In this document: positions 51,822 through 61,101 of the stretch, piece after piece
Layout of the letters: the number at the start of each line of letters is the position of its first letter
Position numbering within the stretch: the stretch's first letter is position 1
NCBI RefSeq assembly: GCF_016629525.1
Contig: NZ_AP024269.1
Coordinates: 248,001-312,000, forward strand
Reading direction: 5' to 3'
Length of the DNA: 64,000 bases
Source: Kaistia sp. 32K
GTDB lineage: Bacteria; Pseudomonadota; Alphaproteobacteria; Rhizobiales; Kaistiaceae
The notes under the pieces: model-generated
What the model was told of the DNA's origin: nothing
Databases searched by the model: none
The model's input: only the letters and a program-made list of their open reading frames with translations
Position numbers and translations under genes: made by a program

Positions 51822-52994
51822 GTGTCCATTCACACCGCATTGAATACGCTGCGCCCGGAAGCGAGCCAGGCTCCGGAAAGCGGCATCGTCGAGGTCTTCA
51901 ACTATGGCCGCGATCGCGCCGGCCTGATCCCGCTCTGGGTCGGCGAGGGCGATCTGCCGACGCCAGCCTTCATCAGCGAGGCGGCGCAGGCCGGGCTCAA
52001 CGCGGGCGAGACCTTCTACACGCACCAGCGCGGCATTCCCGAGCTGCGGCAGGCGCTGGCCGGCTATCACGAGCGCCTCTACGGCCGCCCGTTCGATCCC
52101 GAGCGCTTCTTCGTCACTTCCGGCGGCATGCCGGCGATCCAGATCGCGCTGCGCATGGTCGCCGGTCATGGCGACGAGGTCGTCGTGCCGACGCCGGCCT
52201 GGCCGAACTTCGCCGCCGCCGCCGAGGTCGGGGCCGCCAAGGTTGTCGAGGTGCCGCTCACCTATGGCAATGCCGGCTGGACGCTCGATCTCGATCGCTA
52301 TTTCGAGGCGGTGACGCCGCGCACCAAGGCGCTCTTCCTCAACTCGCCCTGCAACCCGACCGGCTGGACGGCGACGCGTGACGAGCTGCAGGCGATCCTC
52401 GATTTCGCGCGGGCGCGCGGGCTCTGGATCGTCTCCGACGAGGTCTATACGCGCTTCTTCTACGAGGGCGACCGTTCGCCGTCCTTCTACGACATCGCCG
52501 AGCCGGATGACCGTATCCTCTACGTCAACACGATGTCGAAGAACTGGGCGATGACCGGCTGGCGCGTCGGCTGGCTGTCGGCGCCGCCGATCTTCGGCCA
52601 GGTGATCGAGAACCTCGTGCAATATTCGAGCTCCGGCACGCCGAAATTCCTGCAGCGCGGCGCCGTCGCGGCGCTCGACCAGGGCGACGCCTTCATCGAT
52701 TTCCAGCGCCAGCGGGCGATGGAAGCGCGCGAGATCGTCTGCTCGGGGCTGGAGAAGACGGGCCGGGTGCGGCTGGTCCGCCCGGCTGGCGCGTTCTACG
52801 CGTTCTTCGCCGTCGACGGCGAGCCGGATACGCGGGCGCTGGCGCTGCGCCTCGTCGACCAGGCTGGTGTCGGCCTGGCGCCGGGCGGTGCCTTCGGCGC
52901 CGGCGGCGACGGCTTCATGCGCCTCTGCTATTTGCGCGATCTCGACCAGATCCGCGAAGCGACACGCCGCTTGGCGGATTGGCTGGCGAAGTAG
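51822..52994 (+). CDS. Class I/II PLP-dependent aminotransferase
   Basis: This 390-aa aspartate-aminotransferase-fold enzyme contains TSGGMPAIQIALRMVAG, NSPCNPTGW and the PLP lysine in NTMSKNWAMTGWRVGWLS. An exact substrate cannot be assigned. It resembles putative aspartate or aromatic aminotransferases. Possible starts are the GTG at 51822 (preceded by GGAAA) or a TTG at 51810. It is monocistronic between the mscL terminator and a family A repeat. Confidence 0.85.
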   Translation: MSIHTALNTLRPEASQAPESGIVEVFNYGRDRAGLIPLWVGEGDLPTPAFISEAAQAGLNAGETFYTHQRGIPELRQALAGYHERLYGRPFDPERFFVTSGGMPAIQIALRMVAGHGDEVVVPTPAWPNFAAAAEVGAAKVVEVPLTYGNAGWTLDLDRYFEAVTPRTKALFLNSPCNPTGWTATRDELQAILDFARARGLWIVSDEVYTRFFYEGDRSPSFYDIAEPDDRILYVNTMSKNWAMTGWRVGWLSAPPIFGQVIENLVQYSSSGTPKFLQRGAVAALDQGDAFIDFQRQRAMEAREIVCSGLEKTGRVRLVRPAGAFYAFFAVDGEPDTRALALRLVDQAGVGLAPGGAFGAGGDGFMRLCYLRDLDQIREATRRLADWLAK

Positions 52995-53027
52995 CTCGCG
53001 TCGAAGGCTAGGTGAAAAAGGCTCTCC

Positions 53028-53129
53028 GTCATCCCGGGCGGAGACCCGGGATCCATTCAACCGGGTTGCGGGGCGCTTTGCTCTGCGAGGTTTCGGCTGC
53101 ATGGATCCCCGCCTTCGCGGGGATGACGG
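53028..53129. repeat. Family A repeat
   Basis: It is a complete copy, GTCATCCCGGGCGGAGACC to CGCGGGGATGACGG, in the convergent gap between the aminotransferase and the broken nucleotidyltransferase gene. It is most similar to the 29246 and 29516 copies. Confidence 0.85.
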
Positions 53130-53150
53130 CGGAGTTCCGGCCGCAAATCC

Positions 53151-53994
53151 TCACCCACCGCTCCGCGGCGCTTCGAGCCCGAGCGCGTCGCGCAGGTGGG
53201 CCCAAGTCGCCGCCTCGAAGGCCTCGGGCCAGTCGATGCCCAGTCTCGCCGCTCGCTGCCTTGCGCGGGGGAGATACAGCGCGGCATGCGCGAGATAAGC
53301 CTCGATGAGCGCGTCGCGCTCGGCGACCAGCGGCGGCAGGGCTGCGAGCGCCGCCTTCTGCTCCGTCGTGATCAGCCGGTTCAGATGCAGCGCGCCGCCT
53401 CGGTGCGGCGCGTTCGTCTCCTCGATCATCAGCTCGACGATCAGGTTGCGCAGCAGGAACAGGCCGGTGACCGAGTTGAAATATTCCTGCCGGCCGATCG
53501 CGAGCGGCAGCAGACCCAGAATGCGCATGAACTCCTGGGCCTGCCAACGGATCCGCTTCGGATTCGGCTCCCTGTTCGCAGAGACGTCGGGAAGCGCGTC
53601 GAAAAGGCCGTCGGGATCGATCAGGACCTTGACGCCATCCTTCGACCGCGACGCCAGCTGCGCCGGGGTCACGATGTCGACGTCGACGCGCAGCCAGCTG
53701 GCGGTGATCGCGTTGATCACGGTCGGCCGGACCTGCCGGTCCCCACCAGAGGACGATCTCGCCGACGTCGCCGACAGCCTCGCGCCAGCGCGCGGCGAAT
53801 TCGTCCGTGGCGCCATCGGCGACGACGGCGAGGAAGTCGATGTCGCTATGGGCGTCTTCCAGCCCGGCGCCGTAGCTGCCGCCGAGCGCCAGGGCGCGCA
53901 GGCCCGGCGCTGCCTCCAGCCTGGCGACGATGCTCGCGATCGCGGCCATGGCCTCCGGGCCGCCGGCGCTGGAATCGAGCAAGGCCTTCGTCAT
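53151..53994 (-). pseudogene. Nucleotidyltransferase-domain protein, broken by a +1 frameshift
   Basis: The 5' part (MTKALLDSSAGG to EIVLWWG) encodes a nucleotidyltransferase fold with the catalytic GGSYGAGLEDAHSDIDFLA. The rest (DRQVRPTVINAITASWL to the end) continues in the next frame. The break maps to a run of four C on the plus strand, 53741-53744 (GGGG in the coding strand). One extra G explains it, so a sequencing error or recent mutation are both possible. The intact product would be about 280 aa. Its family (aminoglycoside adenylyltransferase-like or similar) acts on unknown small molecules or proteins. Confidence 0.75.
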
Positions 53995-54140
53995 TCGGGC
54001 GCTCCTCGGCGGTTCGTGCGGAGGCCGCTCCTCGGCGGTTCGTTCCGATATCGGCCGGGAGCGTATCAGTCGCGGCCGAATGTTCAATCGGCTGCCGTAT
54101 CAATCGATCGATGCGGAGCCACGTCGGGTCCTGAAAACTA

Positions 54141-54172
54141 AAAAGGCCCGCCGAGCGCTCGGCGGGCCTTTT
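54141..54172 (-). terminator. Bidirectional terminator after hemA
   Basis: AAAAGGCCCGCCGAGC joined to its exact complement makes a perfect 32-bp palindrome with A-run and T-run ends. It lies 16 bp downstream of the hemA stop. Confidence 0.93.
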
Positions 54173-54188
54173 ATGGGCAACGAGGTGT

Positions 54189-55478
54189 TCAACCGCCGGC
54201 GGGCGGGAACACGTCGAAATGCGAGCTGCCGCCATTGGCGACCATGCGGCCGGCATTGGCGGGCGCGGTGCGGCCGAGCGGCAGCCAGAGACGGTGCCAG
54301 ACGTCGATCAGCGCGTCGCGCAGACCTTCGATCAGCTTCTCGTCATGCGCCGGCGTCGGCGTGATGCGCAGGCGCTCGGTGCCGCGCGGCACGGTCGGGT
54401 AGTTGATCGGCTGGATGTAGATGCCGTGCTCTTCGAGCAGCATGTCGGAGGCGCGCTTGCAGAGGTCGGGATTGCCGACGAAGAGCGGCACGATATGCGT
54501 CTCGGACGGCATCACCGGCAGGCCGGCATGGATCAGGATCGACTTGGTCAGCTGCGCATGCTTCTGCTGCAGGTCGCGCTCGAGCTGCGAGGTCTTCAGA
54601 TGGCGGATCGAGGCGGTGGTCGCGGCGGCGATCGCCGGCGGCAGCGCCGTCGTGAAGATGAAGCCCGGCGCGTAGGAGCGCACGGCGTCGACGACGGCGC
54701 GGCTCGCCGTGATGTAACCGCCGAACGTGCCGAACGCTTTGGCGAGCGTGCCCTCGATGACGTCGATGCGGTGCATGACGCCCTCACGCTCCGAAATGCC
54801 GCCGCCGCGCGGGCCGTACATGCCGACCGCGTGGACCTCGTCGATATAGGTCATGGCGCCGTACTTCTCGGCGAGATCGCAGATGCCGGCGATCGGCGCG
54901 ACGTCGCCGTCCATCGAATAGACGCTCTCGAAGACGATCAGCTTGGCGCGGCCGGGGGCCGCTTCCTTGAGCAGCTGCTCGAGGTGCTCGAGGTCGTTGT
55001 GGCGGAAGATGCGCTTCTGCGCGCCGGAACGGCGGATGCCCTCGATCATCGAGGCATGGTTCAGCTCGTCCGACAGGATCAGGCAGTCGGGCAGCAGCTT
55101 GGCGATGGTCGAGATCGCGGCGTCGTTCGAGACGAAGCCGGACGAGAAGACGAGGCCGGCTTCCTTGCCGTGCAGGTCGGCGAGCTCGGCCTCGAGCTCG
55201 ACGATCGGATGGCTGTTGCCGGAGATGTTGCGCGTGCCGCCGGCGCCGGTGCCGAGACCCATCGCCGTTTCCGCCATGGTGCGGACGACATCGGGGTGGT
55301 GGCCCATGCCGAGATAGTCGTTCGAGCACCAGATGGTGATTTCGCGCGCGCCGCGCTCCGAACGCCAGATCGCGTGCGGAAACCGCCCGACGATGCGTTC
55401 GAGATCGGCGAAGACGCGATAGCGCTTCTCGGTGTGGAGAGCGTCGATCGCATCCACGAAAAACGATTGGTAGTCCAT
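54189..55478 (-). CDS. hemA: 5-aminolevulinate synthase
   Basis: This 429-aa PLP enzyme condenses glycine and succinyl-CoA, the alphaproteobacterial (Shemin) entry to haem. Visible are [41 protein letters not shown] and the PLP lysine in [14 protein letters not shown]. The start is the ATG at 55478 ([12 protein letters not shown]), consistent with other family members. The C-terminal 25 residues are variable. No FnrL-type TTGAT-N4-ATCAA was seen upstream, but an inverted repeat lies at 55639-55658. Confidence 0.96.
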   Translation of the reverse strand: MDYQSFFVDAIDALHTEKRYRVFADLERIVGRFPHAIWRSERGAREITIWCSNDYLGMGHHPDVVRTMAETAMGLGTGAGGTRNISGNSHPIVELEAELADLHGKEAGLVFSSGFVSNDAAISTIAKLLPDCLILSDELNHASMIEGIRRSGAQKRIFRHNDLEHLEQLLKEAAPGRAKLIVFESVYSMDGDVAPIAGICDLAEKYGAMTYIDEVHAVGMYGPRGGGISEREGVMHRIDVIEGTLAKAFGTFGGYITASRAVVDAVRSYAPGFIFTTALPPAIAAATTASIRHLKTSQLERDLQQKHAQLTKSILIHAGLPVMPSETHIVPLFVGNPDLCKRASDMLLEEHGIYIQPINYPTVPRGTERLRITPTPAHDEKLIEGLRDALIDVWHRLWLPLGRTAPANAGRMVANGGSSHFDVFPPAGG

Positions 55479-55638
55479 CAGCAGCGCCCGCTTTTTGGAT
55501 GGGTTCCAAACTAGAGCAGGACGGCGAATCTGTCCAACATTCGTTTGGCATGGCGGCAGCCATCTGGCGCCAGTAATCACGGACGAAGCAGGCCCGCCAC
55601 TGCGCAATTCAGCGCATGGACAATATGACCAACCAACA

Positions 55639-55658
55639 TCGACACGACCAAGTGTCGA
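55639..55658. promoter_or_regulatory. Inverted repeat upstream of hemA
   Basis: TCGACAC-GACCAA-GTGTCGA has perfect 7-bp arms and lies about 165 bp upstream of hemA, in the 263-bp gap after the outer-membrane protein gene. The regulator is unknown. Confidence 0.35.
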
Positions 55659-55741
55659 CAAGCCTATCCTTGGAAGCGTGCGTGCCGCTGACGCAGATCA
55701 AGCGGCACGAGGCAGTTGTTGCGGCAGCGTGCCGGAGCGGC

Positions 55742-56431
55742 TCAGAACGACCGCTTGTAACCGAAGGCGACGTTGATCTTGTCGCCCTTCAGCCCGCCCC
55801 CGGTATCCTTCCAGCTATAGCCGGCATTGGTGTAGACCGAATTATAGGCATCGAACGAATAGGTGATGCCGGTGGCGGCCTTCGGCGTGATCCACTGATA
55901 GTCGAACGCGTCGCGATAGCGCAGGTTGAACACGTTCCAGGTCCATTGCGAGTTCAGCTTCAAATCGCCCGCGAGGTAGAACGCGTAGTAGAGCGCATTC
56001 GAATCCTTGTGGTCGCCGAGGCCGGTCGCGTCCCAGGTGTCGCCAAGGCCGACCGAGGGGGTCAGCGTGAACTTGTCGAATTTGAACTTATAACCGCCAG
56101 TCACTTCGGCATAATATTGCTGCGTGTCGTCTTCCTTGAGCGTCGCCTGGAACGAACCGCCGAGCACCCAGACGCCGCCGAACGTGTGCGACAGGCTGGC
56201 CTTCACCGCCGTATCGGCATAATTGCCGAGCGCGTTTGAACCGCTCGAGCGGCCGTAGAATTCCGGGCTCGCCTCGATGCCGAAGGTGGTCGTCGGCGCG
56301 GTCGGCGCCTCGATCGCGCCGTCCGGAACCTTGACGGCGCCAAGATCGGCAGCCGAAGCGGCAAAGGTCCCAAGGACCAGCGCACTGGCCGACAAAATGC
56401 CGGCCGACAGGATGTGACGTGGTGTCGTCAT
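55742..56431 (-). CDS. Outer-membrane beta-barrel protein
   Basis: This 229-aa protein has a signal peptide (MTTPRHILSAGILSASALVL, cleavage near ASA-ADLG) and alternating strands that end in a terminal aromatic FGYKRSF, the usual outer-membrane insertion signal. It is probably an eight- to ten-stranded barrel; function is unknown. The ATG at 56431 has GGGAACC before it; an in-frame TTG at 56446 is less likely. A perfect TATAAT at 56529-56524 may be its -10, but no good -35 was found. Confidence 0.75.
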   Translation of the reverse strand: MTTPRHILSAGILSASALVLGTFAASAADLGAVKVPDGAIEAPTAPTTTFGIEASPEFYGRSSGSNALGNYADTAVKASLSHTFGGVWVLGGSFQATLKEDDTQQYYAEVTGGYKFKFDKFTLTPSVGLGDTWDATGLGDHKDSNALYYAFYLAGDLKLNSQWTWNVFNLRYRDAFDYQWITPKAATGITYSFDAYNSVYTNAGYSWKDTGGGLKGDKINVAFGYKRSF

Positions 56432-56564
56432 GGATATGGTTCCCAAAAAGGCATCAAAAAATCAGCCTCCGGCCGGTCTGGGGATACCCCAGCGGGTGGT
56501 CGGTTCCATCGCCCCGTGACGGAATTATAGGACCGGCGCGAACCATATGTGACAGCTTGGTGAC

Positions 56565-56583
56565 TCGCGGCCGCCGGCCGCGA
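56565..56583 (-). terminator. Hairpin after metZ
   Basis: TCGCGGCC-GCC-GGCCGCGA is an 8-bp stem 42 bp downstream of the metZ stop. There is no U-run on the minus strand, so termination is only possible. Confidence 0.35.
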
Positions 56584-56624
56584 ATCCCCGGAGTTGTGTG
56601 GTTTTTGCTACGCCTGCTGGCTTG

Positions 56625-57821
56625 CTAAGCTTGGTCGAGCGCGAGGCTGATGTCCTCGATGAGGTCGTCCGGATCTTCGAGGCCGATCGACAGGCGCAGC
56701 ATGCCGGGCGTGATGCCGAAGCCGAGGCGCGCTTCCTCGGTCAGGCGCTGGTGCGTTGTCGTCGAAGGGTGGGTGATCAGGCTCTTGGCGTCGCCGAGAT
56801 TGTTGGAGATCGTCACGACCTCCATGGCGCTGGCGACGCGGAACGCCGCGTCCTTGCCGCCATCGACCTCGAAGGCAATCAGCGTCGAGCCGGCGCCCAT
56901 CTGCTTCTTGACGATGTCGGCCTGCGGATGGTCGGCGCGGCCGGGATAGATCAGCCTGGCGATCTTCGGGTGGCCGGCGATCGCGTCGGCGATCTTCGCG
57001 GCGCTCTCAGTCTGCCGGCGGACGCGGATATCCAGCGTCTCCAGGCCCTTCAGCAGCACCCAGGCGTTGAAGGCCGAGAGCGTCGGCCCGGTCTGGCGCA
57101 GGAAATTGTGCAGATGGTCGTTCACATAGGCCTCATCCGCCGACAGGATGATGCCGCCGAGCACGCGGCCCTGGCCGTCGATGTGCTTGGTGCCGGAATA
57201 GACGACGACGTCGGCGCCGAGCTTGATCGGCTGCTGCCAGATCGGCGTCGCGAAGACGTTGTCGACGATGAGCAGCGCGCCGGCCTCATGCGCGATCTCA
57301 GCCACCGCGGCGATGTCGATCACCTCGAGCGTCGGATTGGTCGGGCTTTCCAGGAAGAAGGCCTTGGTGTTCGGCCGCACCGCGTCGCGCCACTGGTTCA
57401 GATCGGTGCCGTCGACCAGCGTCGACTGCACGCCGAAGCGCGGCAAGAGGTCTTCGACCACGTAGAGACAGGACGAGAACAGCGCCTTGGCGGCGACGAC
57501 ATGGTCGCCGGCCTTCAGCATCGACATCAGCGCGGCGGTGACCGCCGCCATGCCGCTCGCCGTCGCGCGCGCAGCCGCGGCACCTTCCAGCAGGCGGATG
57601 CGCTCCTCGAACATGAAGACGGTCGGATTGGAGAAGCGCGAATAGATGAAGCCCGGATCCTCGCCCTTGAAGCGCGCTTCCGCCGCCTCGGCGGTGTCGT
57701 AGGCGAAGCCCTGCGTCAGGAACATCGCTTCCGAGATTTCGCCGAATTGCGAACGGAGGGTGCCGCCATGCACGAGCTCCGTGGCGGGGCGGCGGGGGCG
57801 CTTTGGCTTGTCTTCGGACAT
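56625..57821 (-). CDS. metZ: O-succinylhomoserine sulfhydrylase MetZ
   Basis: This 398-aa Cys/Met-metabolism PLP enzyme makes homocysteine directly from O-succinylhomoserine and sulfide. The PLP lysine lies in VVYSGTKHIDGQGRVLGG; SRFSNPTVFMFEERIRLLEG and ATASGMAAVTAALMSMLKAG are typical of MetZ rather than cystathionine synthases. A SAM-II riboswitch and intrinsic terminator precede it, so it should be shut off when S-adenosylmethionine is high. It connects with the sulfate activation genes at 31-35 kb. Confidence 0.94.
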   Translation of the reverse strand: MSEDKPKRPRRPATELVHGGTLRSQFGEISEAMFLTQGFAYDTAEAAEARFKGEDPGFIYSRFSNPTVFMFEERIRLLEGAAAARATASGMAAVTAALMSMLKAGDHVVAAKALFSSCLYVVEDLLPRFGVQSTLVDGTDLNQWRDAVRPNTKAFFLESPTNPTLEVIDIAAVAEIAHEAGALLIVDNVFATPIWQQPIKLGADVVVYSGTKHIDGQGRVLGGIILSADEAYVNDHLHNFLRQTGPTLSAFNAWVLLKGLETLDIRVRRQTESAAKIADAIAGHPKIARLIYPGRADHPQADIVKKQMGAGSTLIAFEVDGGKDAAFRVASAMEVVTISNNLGDAKSLITHPSTTTHQRLTEEARLGFGITPGMLRLSIGLEDPDDLIEDISLALDQA

Positions 57822-57842
57822 TCTGTTCTGATCCCGATCAAG

Positions 57843-57865
57843 AAAAACCCGACGCGAGGTCGGGC
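57843..57865 (-). terminator. Intrinsic terminator in the metZ leader
   Basis: On the minus strand GCCCGAC-CTCGC-GTCGGG ends in TTTTTC. It lies between the SAM-II aptamer and metZ. The 5' arm CCGACC could alternatively pair with GGTCGG at the 3' end of the aptamer, which would act as an antiterminator. Confidence 0.75.
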
Positions 57866-57892
57866 AAAAATCGGATGTCGGATTTCCGGCAA

Positions 57893-57952
57893 CCGACCTT
57901 TTAGCGACATTGTTTAACGTGGCGGCAAGCCGGTCGGCTCAAATAGACCACG
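57893..57952 (-). promoter_or_regulatory. SAM-II riboswitch (metA motif)
   Basis: The minus strand reads CGTGG, a U-rich loop TCTATTTGAGCCGACCGG, CTTGCCG, CCACG, then TTAAACAATGTCGCTAAAAGG. CGTGG/CCACG is the P1 stem, and the conserved CTTGC...CACGTTAAACAA...CGCTAAA sequences match the SAM-II aptamer known before metA, metX and metZ in Alphaproteobacteria. It lies about 70 bp before the metZ start. Confidence 0.92.
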
Positions 57953-57965
57953 ATCCATCCGTTTT

Positions 57966-57994
57966 TTGATATGCCTCCGGCGGCTTGGCGTCAA
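57966..57994 (-). promoter_or_regulatory. Sigma-70-type promoter of the metZ leader
   Basis: On the minus strand TTGACG (57994-57989), 17 bases, TATCAA (57971-57966). Transcription would start at about 57959, a few bases before P1 of the SAM-II aptamer. Confidence 0.75.
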
Positions 57995-58070
57995 CGGCGA
58001 CTTCTGCTAACGCGCGACTTGCCGCATTCCCGCCGCTCGCCTATGCAGTGGCATGCGTTACGGAGCGGGC

Positions 58071-59156
58071 ATGTCAAGCGAAGCAGCAATCGGAATTCTC
58101 TCGGCCGAGCAGATCGGCGCGAGCCTCGCTGCCGGCGAGATCCGGATCGAACGGCCGCTCGATGCCGACCAGATCCAGCCGGCGAGCCTCGACCTGCGCC
58201 TCGGCGCCGTCGCCTATCGCGTCCGCGCCAGCTTCCTGCCCGGCCCGAACGTTCTGGTGAAGGATCGGCTCGCCGAACTCACCCTGCACGAGATCGACCT
58301 TGCCAACGGCTCCGTGCTGGAGACGGGCTGCGTCTATATCGTGCCGCTGCTGGAGAGCCTGGCGCTGCCGGCCGACGTGCAGGCTTCCGCCAATCCGAAA
58401 TCCTCGACCGGCCGGCTCGATATCTTCACCCGCGTCATCACCGACCGGGCGCAGTCCTTCGACACGATCCCGGCCGGCTATACCGGGCCGCTCTATCTGG
58501 AGGTTTCCCCGCGCACCTTCCCGATCGTCGCCCGCACCGGCTCGCGCCTGTCGCAGATCCGGTTTCGTCGCGGCGACACGCATCTCGGTGACGTCGAGCT
58601 CGCGGCGCTCAACGCGCGCGAACCGCTCGTCAACGGCGATTTCCGCGCATCGGGCGGGCTGCTGCTCTCGATCGACCTCGAAGGCTCGAACGGCATCATC
58701 GGCTACCGCGCCAAGCGCCACACCGGCGTCATCGACGTCGACAAGCGCGCCGCCTGCGACGTGCTCGACTACTGGGAGCCGATCCCGGTGCGCGGCAAGG
58801 CCGAGCTGATCCTCGACCCCGACCAGTTCTACATCCTCGTCTCGCGCGAGGCGGTGCATGTGCCGCCCGACTATGCCGCCGAGATGGTCGCCTTCGATCC
58901 GCTGGTCGGCGAATTCCGCGTCCATTATGCCGGCTTCTTCGATCCCGGCTTCGGCCATCAGGCCGCCGGCGGCGCCGGCAGCCGCGCCGTGCTCGAAGTG
59001 CGGAGCCACGAGGTGCCGTTCATCCTCGAACATGGCCAGACGGTCGGCCGCCTCGTCTACGAGAAGATGTCGCAACGTCCTGCCAAGCTCTACGGCAGCG
59101 ACCTCGGCTCCAACTACCAGGCCCAGGGCCTGAAGCTCTCGAAGCATTTTCGGTAG
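58071..59156 (+). CDS. dcd: dCTP deaminase, double-length form
   Basis: This 361-aa protein is about twice the length of E. coli Dcd (193 aa). Two dUTPase-like beta domains can be seen: the first with QIQPASLDLRLGAVAYRV and SSTGRLDIFTRVITDRAQ, the second with FDPLVGEFRVHYAGFFDPGF. It deaminates dCTP to dUTP on the way to dTMP. Such tandem forms occur in Alphaproteobacteria. GGAGCGGGC precedes the ATG at 58071. Confidence 0.88.
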   Translation: MSSEAAIGILSAEQIGASLAAGEIRIERPLDADQIQPASLDLRLGAVAYRVRASFLPGPNVLVKDRLAELTLHEIDLANGSVLETGCVYIVPLLESLALPADVQASANPKSSTGRLDIFTRVITDRAQSFDTIPAGYTGPLYLEVSPRTFPIVARTGSRLSQIRFRRGDTHLGDVELAALNAREPLVNGDFRASGGLLLSIDLEGSNGIIGYRAKRHTGVIDVDKRAACDVLDYWEPIPVRGKAELILDPDQFYILVSREAVHVPPDYAAEMVAFDPLVGEFRVHYAGFFDPGFGHQAAGGAGSRAVLEVRSHEVPFILEHGQTVGRLVYEKMSQRPAKLYGSDLGSNYQAQGLKLSKHFR

Positions 59157-59174
59157 GGTTTGCCGGATCCTTCT

Positions 59175-59293
59175 CCTCTCCCATGGAGAGAGGTCGGAGC
59201 GAAGCTCCGGATGAGGGGGTAGGGAACCATCCAGATAGGGCTGAACCCCTCACCCGCCGGCCTTCGGCCGTCGACCTCTCCCCATGGGAGAGG
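59175..59293. repeat. Family C element
   Basis: Outer arms CCTCTCCCATGG (59175-59186) and CCATGGGAGAGG (59282-59293) are inverted. The left tip is CGGAGC-GAA-GCTCCG (59195-59209), same loop but different stem from 29415-29429. The right tip CGGCC-TTC-GGCCG is longer with one mismatch. It separates the convergent dcd and hydratase genes. Confidence 0.8.
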
Positions 59294-59307
59294 TGAAGGA
59301 CCGAGCC

Positions 59308-60096
59308 TCACTCCGACACCGCCAGCGTCACCCCGCCAAGTCCCGAGATCTCGATCTCGACCCAGTCGCCGGCATTGAGCCAGCGCGTTTCGACGAGGCT
59401 TCCGGTCAGCACGATTTCGCCGGCCCGCAGCATCGTACCCCGCGCCGCGAGGCTGTTGGCGAGCCAGGCCAGTGCCGCGAGCGGATGGCCGAGCACGTCG
59501 GCTCCGCGCCCGCGCCCGACTTCCTCGCCGTTGATCCGCGTCACGCCCGCGACCTCGGCGAGATCCGGCGCGCCGGCAAACGGGATCGGCCGGCCCAGCA
59601 CCGAGCCGGCGGCGAAGAAATCGTCGGCGATCAGCGTCGGCGTGTCGGTCTTGCGCCAGTCGGCATAGCGGTCATCGACCAGCTCGATCGCCGCCATGAC
59701 GCTGTCGACGGCGCCGGCGACATCCTCGACGCGGAAGGGCGCCGGGCCTGGCGCCAGGTCGCGACCGAGCCGCACGGCGATCTCGCATTCGATGCCGACA
59801 TGGCAGAAATCCCCGGCCGAGATCCGCGCACCGGAGCGATGCGTCGTGCCCTCGAACAGGCCGGCGCCGCAGGGATTGGGGATGCCGAGATAGGTCTGCA
59901 TCACCGGCGTGGTGCAGCCGATCTTCCAGCCGATCCGCCGGCCGTAACGCGTGTCCCTCAGGCGCTCATGCACGGCCGCCTGCACGGCATAGGCCGCCGC
60001 CTCGTCGGCGGGTCGGATCGCTTCCGGCAGAAGCGCGAGCGGGCGGCGGGCGAGGCGGGCCTCGGCGATCAACGCGGCAGCTTGCTGGTATGGCAT
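59308..60096 (-). CDS. 2-keto-4-pentenoate hydratase/fumarylacetoacetate hydrolase-family protein
   Basis: This 262-aa MhpD-like protein has the metal-binding VGIECEIAVRLGRDL and GWKIGCTTPVMQTYLGIPNP near the active site, with DVLGHPLAALAWLANSLAARG and LTGSLVETRWLNAGDWVEIE at the end. Members hydrate or decarboxylate 2-oxo-acids in aromatic or sugar-acid catabolism. The start is the ATG at 60096 (MPYQQAAALIAE). It is divergent from an SDR gene; the actual substrate is unknown. Confidence 0.85.
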   Translation of the reverse strand: MPYQQAAALIAEARLARRPLALLPEAIRPADEAAAYAVQAAVHERLRDTRYGRRIGWKIGCTTPVMQTYLGIPNPCGAGLFEGTTHRSGARISAGDFCHVGIECEIAVRLGRDLAPGPAPFRVEDVAGAVDSVMAAIELVDDRYADWRKTDTPTLIADDFFAAGSVLGRPIPFAGAPDLAEVAGVTRINGEEVGRGRGADVLGHPLAALAWLANSLAARGTMLRAGEIVLTGSLVETRWLNAGDWVEIEISGLGGVTLAVSE

Positions 60097-60294
60097 GGAT
60101 TTCTCGAAACGGGCTCTGGGCGGCGGAGGGTTCGAAGCGGGTGGTCGAGTTGCGCTGCCGAGACGAGCCCGGCTAGGATCGCGCCCGGATTGTAATCGTC
60201 CGGGCCGGCCAGCGTGCCGTGCCGGGGCGGCGGGGACAAGACCACATAACGAATTCAGCTCGCGAACAGCGGGAACGGGCAGGGAAGTTCGATC

Positions 60295-61080
60295 ATGGAA
60301 GCGCGCGTAGACGGCAAGATACTTCTGGTGACGGGCGGCACGCAGGGCGTCGGCCGGGCCGTGGCGCTGGAGGCGGCGCGCTCGGGCGCGGAAGGCGTCA
60401 TGCTGGTCGGGCGCAACCCGCAGCGCGGCGCCGCGGTCGTGGCCGAGCTGGAGGCGCTCGGCGTCGGCGGCGGCTTCGTCTCGGTCGACCTCGCGGCCGC
60501 CGATGCCGCCGCGATCGTTCTTGACGCCGCGCTCGACCGCTTCGACCATATCGATGCGCTCGTCAACGCCGCCGCCAGCACCGATCGCGGCTCGATCGTC
60601 GATGCCGACATCGACTTCTTCGACACCGTCTACGCCACCAATGTGCGGACGCCGATGTTCCTGATGCAGGGCCTGATCCAGCACCTGCAGTCGCGCGGCG
60701 CGCCCGGCGCGATCGTCAACATCCTCTCCGTCAACGCCTATGGCGGCACGCCGGAGCTCGGCGTCTATGCGTCGTCCAAGGCGGCGCTGCTGACGCTCAC
60801 CAAGAACGCCGCCCATTCGCACCGCTTCGACCGCATCAGCGTCAACGGCATCAATCTCGGCTGGGCCGACACGCCGGGCGAGCGCGAGATGCAGGCGGTG
60901 AAGCTTGGCAAGGGCGAGGGCTGGCTGGAAGAAGCCGAGGCGATGATGCCCTGGGGCCGGCTGATCAAGCCCGACGACGTCGCCCGGCTGGCCCTGTTCC
61001 TGATGAGCGACGCCTCGCTGCCGATGACCGGCGCGATCGTCGACCAGATCCAGGATTTTGTCCTCGGCGTGCGCGATTGA
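60295..61080 (+). CDS. Short-chain dehydrogenase/reductase
   Basis: This 261-aa NAD(P)-dependent oxidoreductase has the cofactor motif TGGTQGVGRAVALEA, VNAAAS in place of the usual NNAG, the catalytic serine in NILSVNAYGG and tyrosine-lysine in YASSKAALLTL. GINLGWADTPGEREMQ marks the substrate loop. It may act on a hydroxy or keto acid, in line with the neighbouring hydratase and glycerate kinase. A small secreted-protein gene follows after 21 bp. Confidence 0.88.
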   Translation: MEARVDGKILLVTGGTQGVGRAVALEAARSGAEGVMLVGRNPQRGAAVVAELEALGVGGGFVSVDLAAADAAAIVLDAALDRFDHIDALVNAAASTDRGSIVDADIDFFDTVYATNVRTPMFLMQGLIQHLQSRGAPGAIVNILSVNAYGGTPELGVYASSKAALLTLTKNAAHSHRFDRISVNGINLGWADTPGEREMQAVKLGKGEGWLEEAEAMMPWGRLIKPDDVARLALFLMSDASLPMTGAIVDQIQDFVLGVRD

Positions 61081-61101
61081 GACTTCGGCAGGTCCTCTGA
61101 C

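Noticed and set aside
51040..51840. Long N-terminal extension of apaG
   Set aside because: It would overlap mscL antisense and has no similarity to ApaG; the ATG at 51039 gives the standard length.
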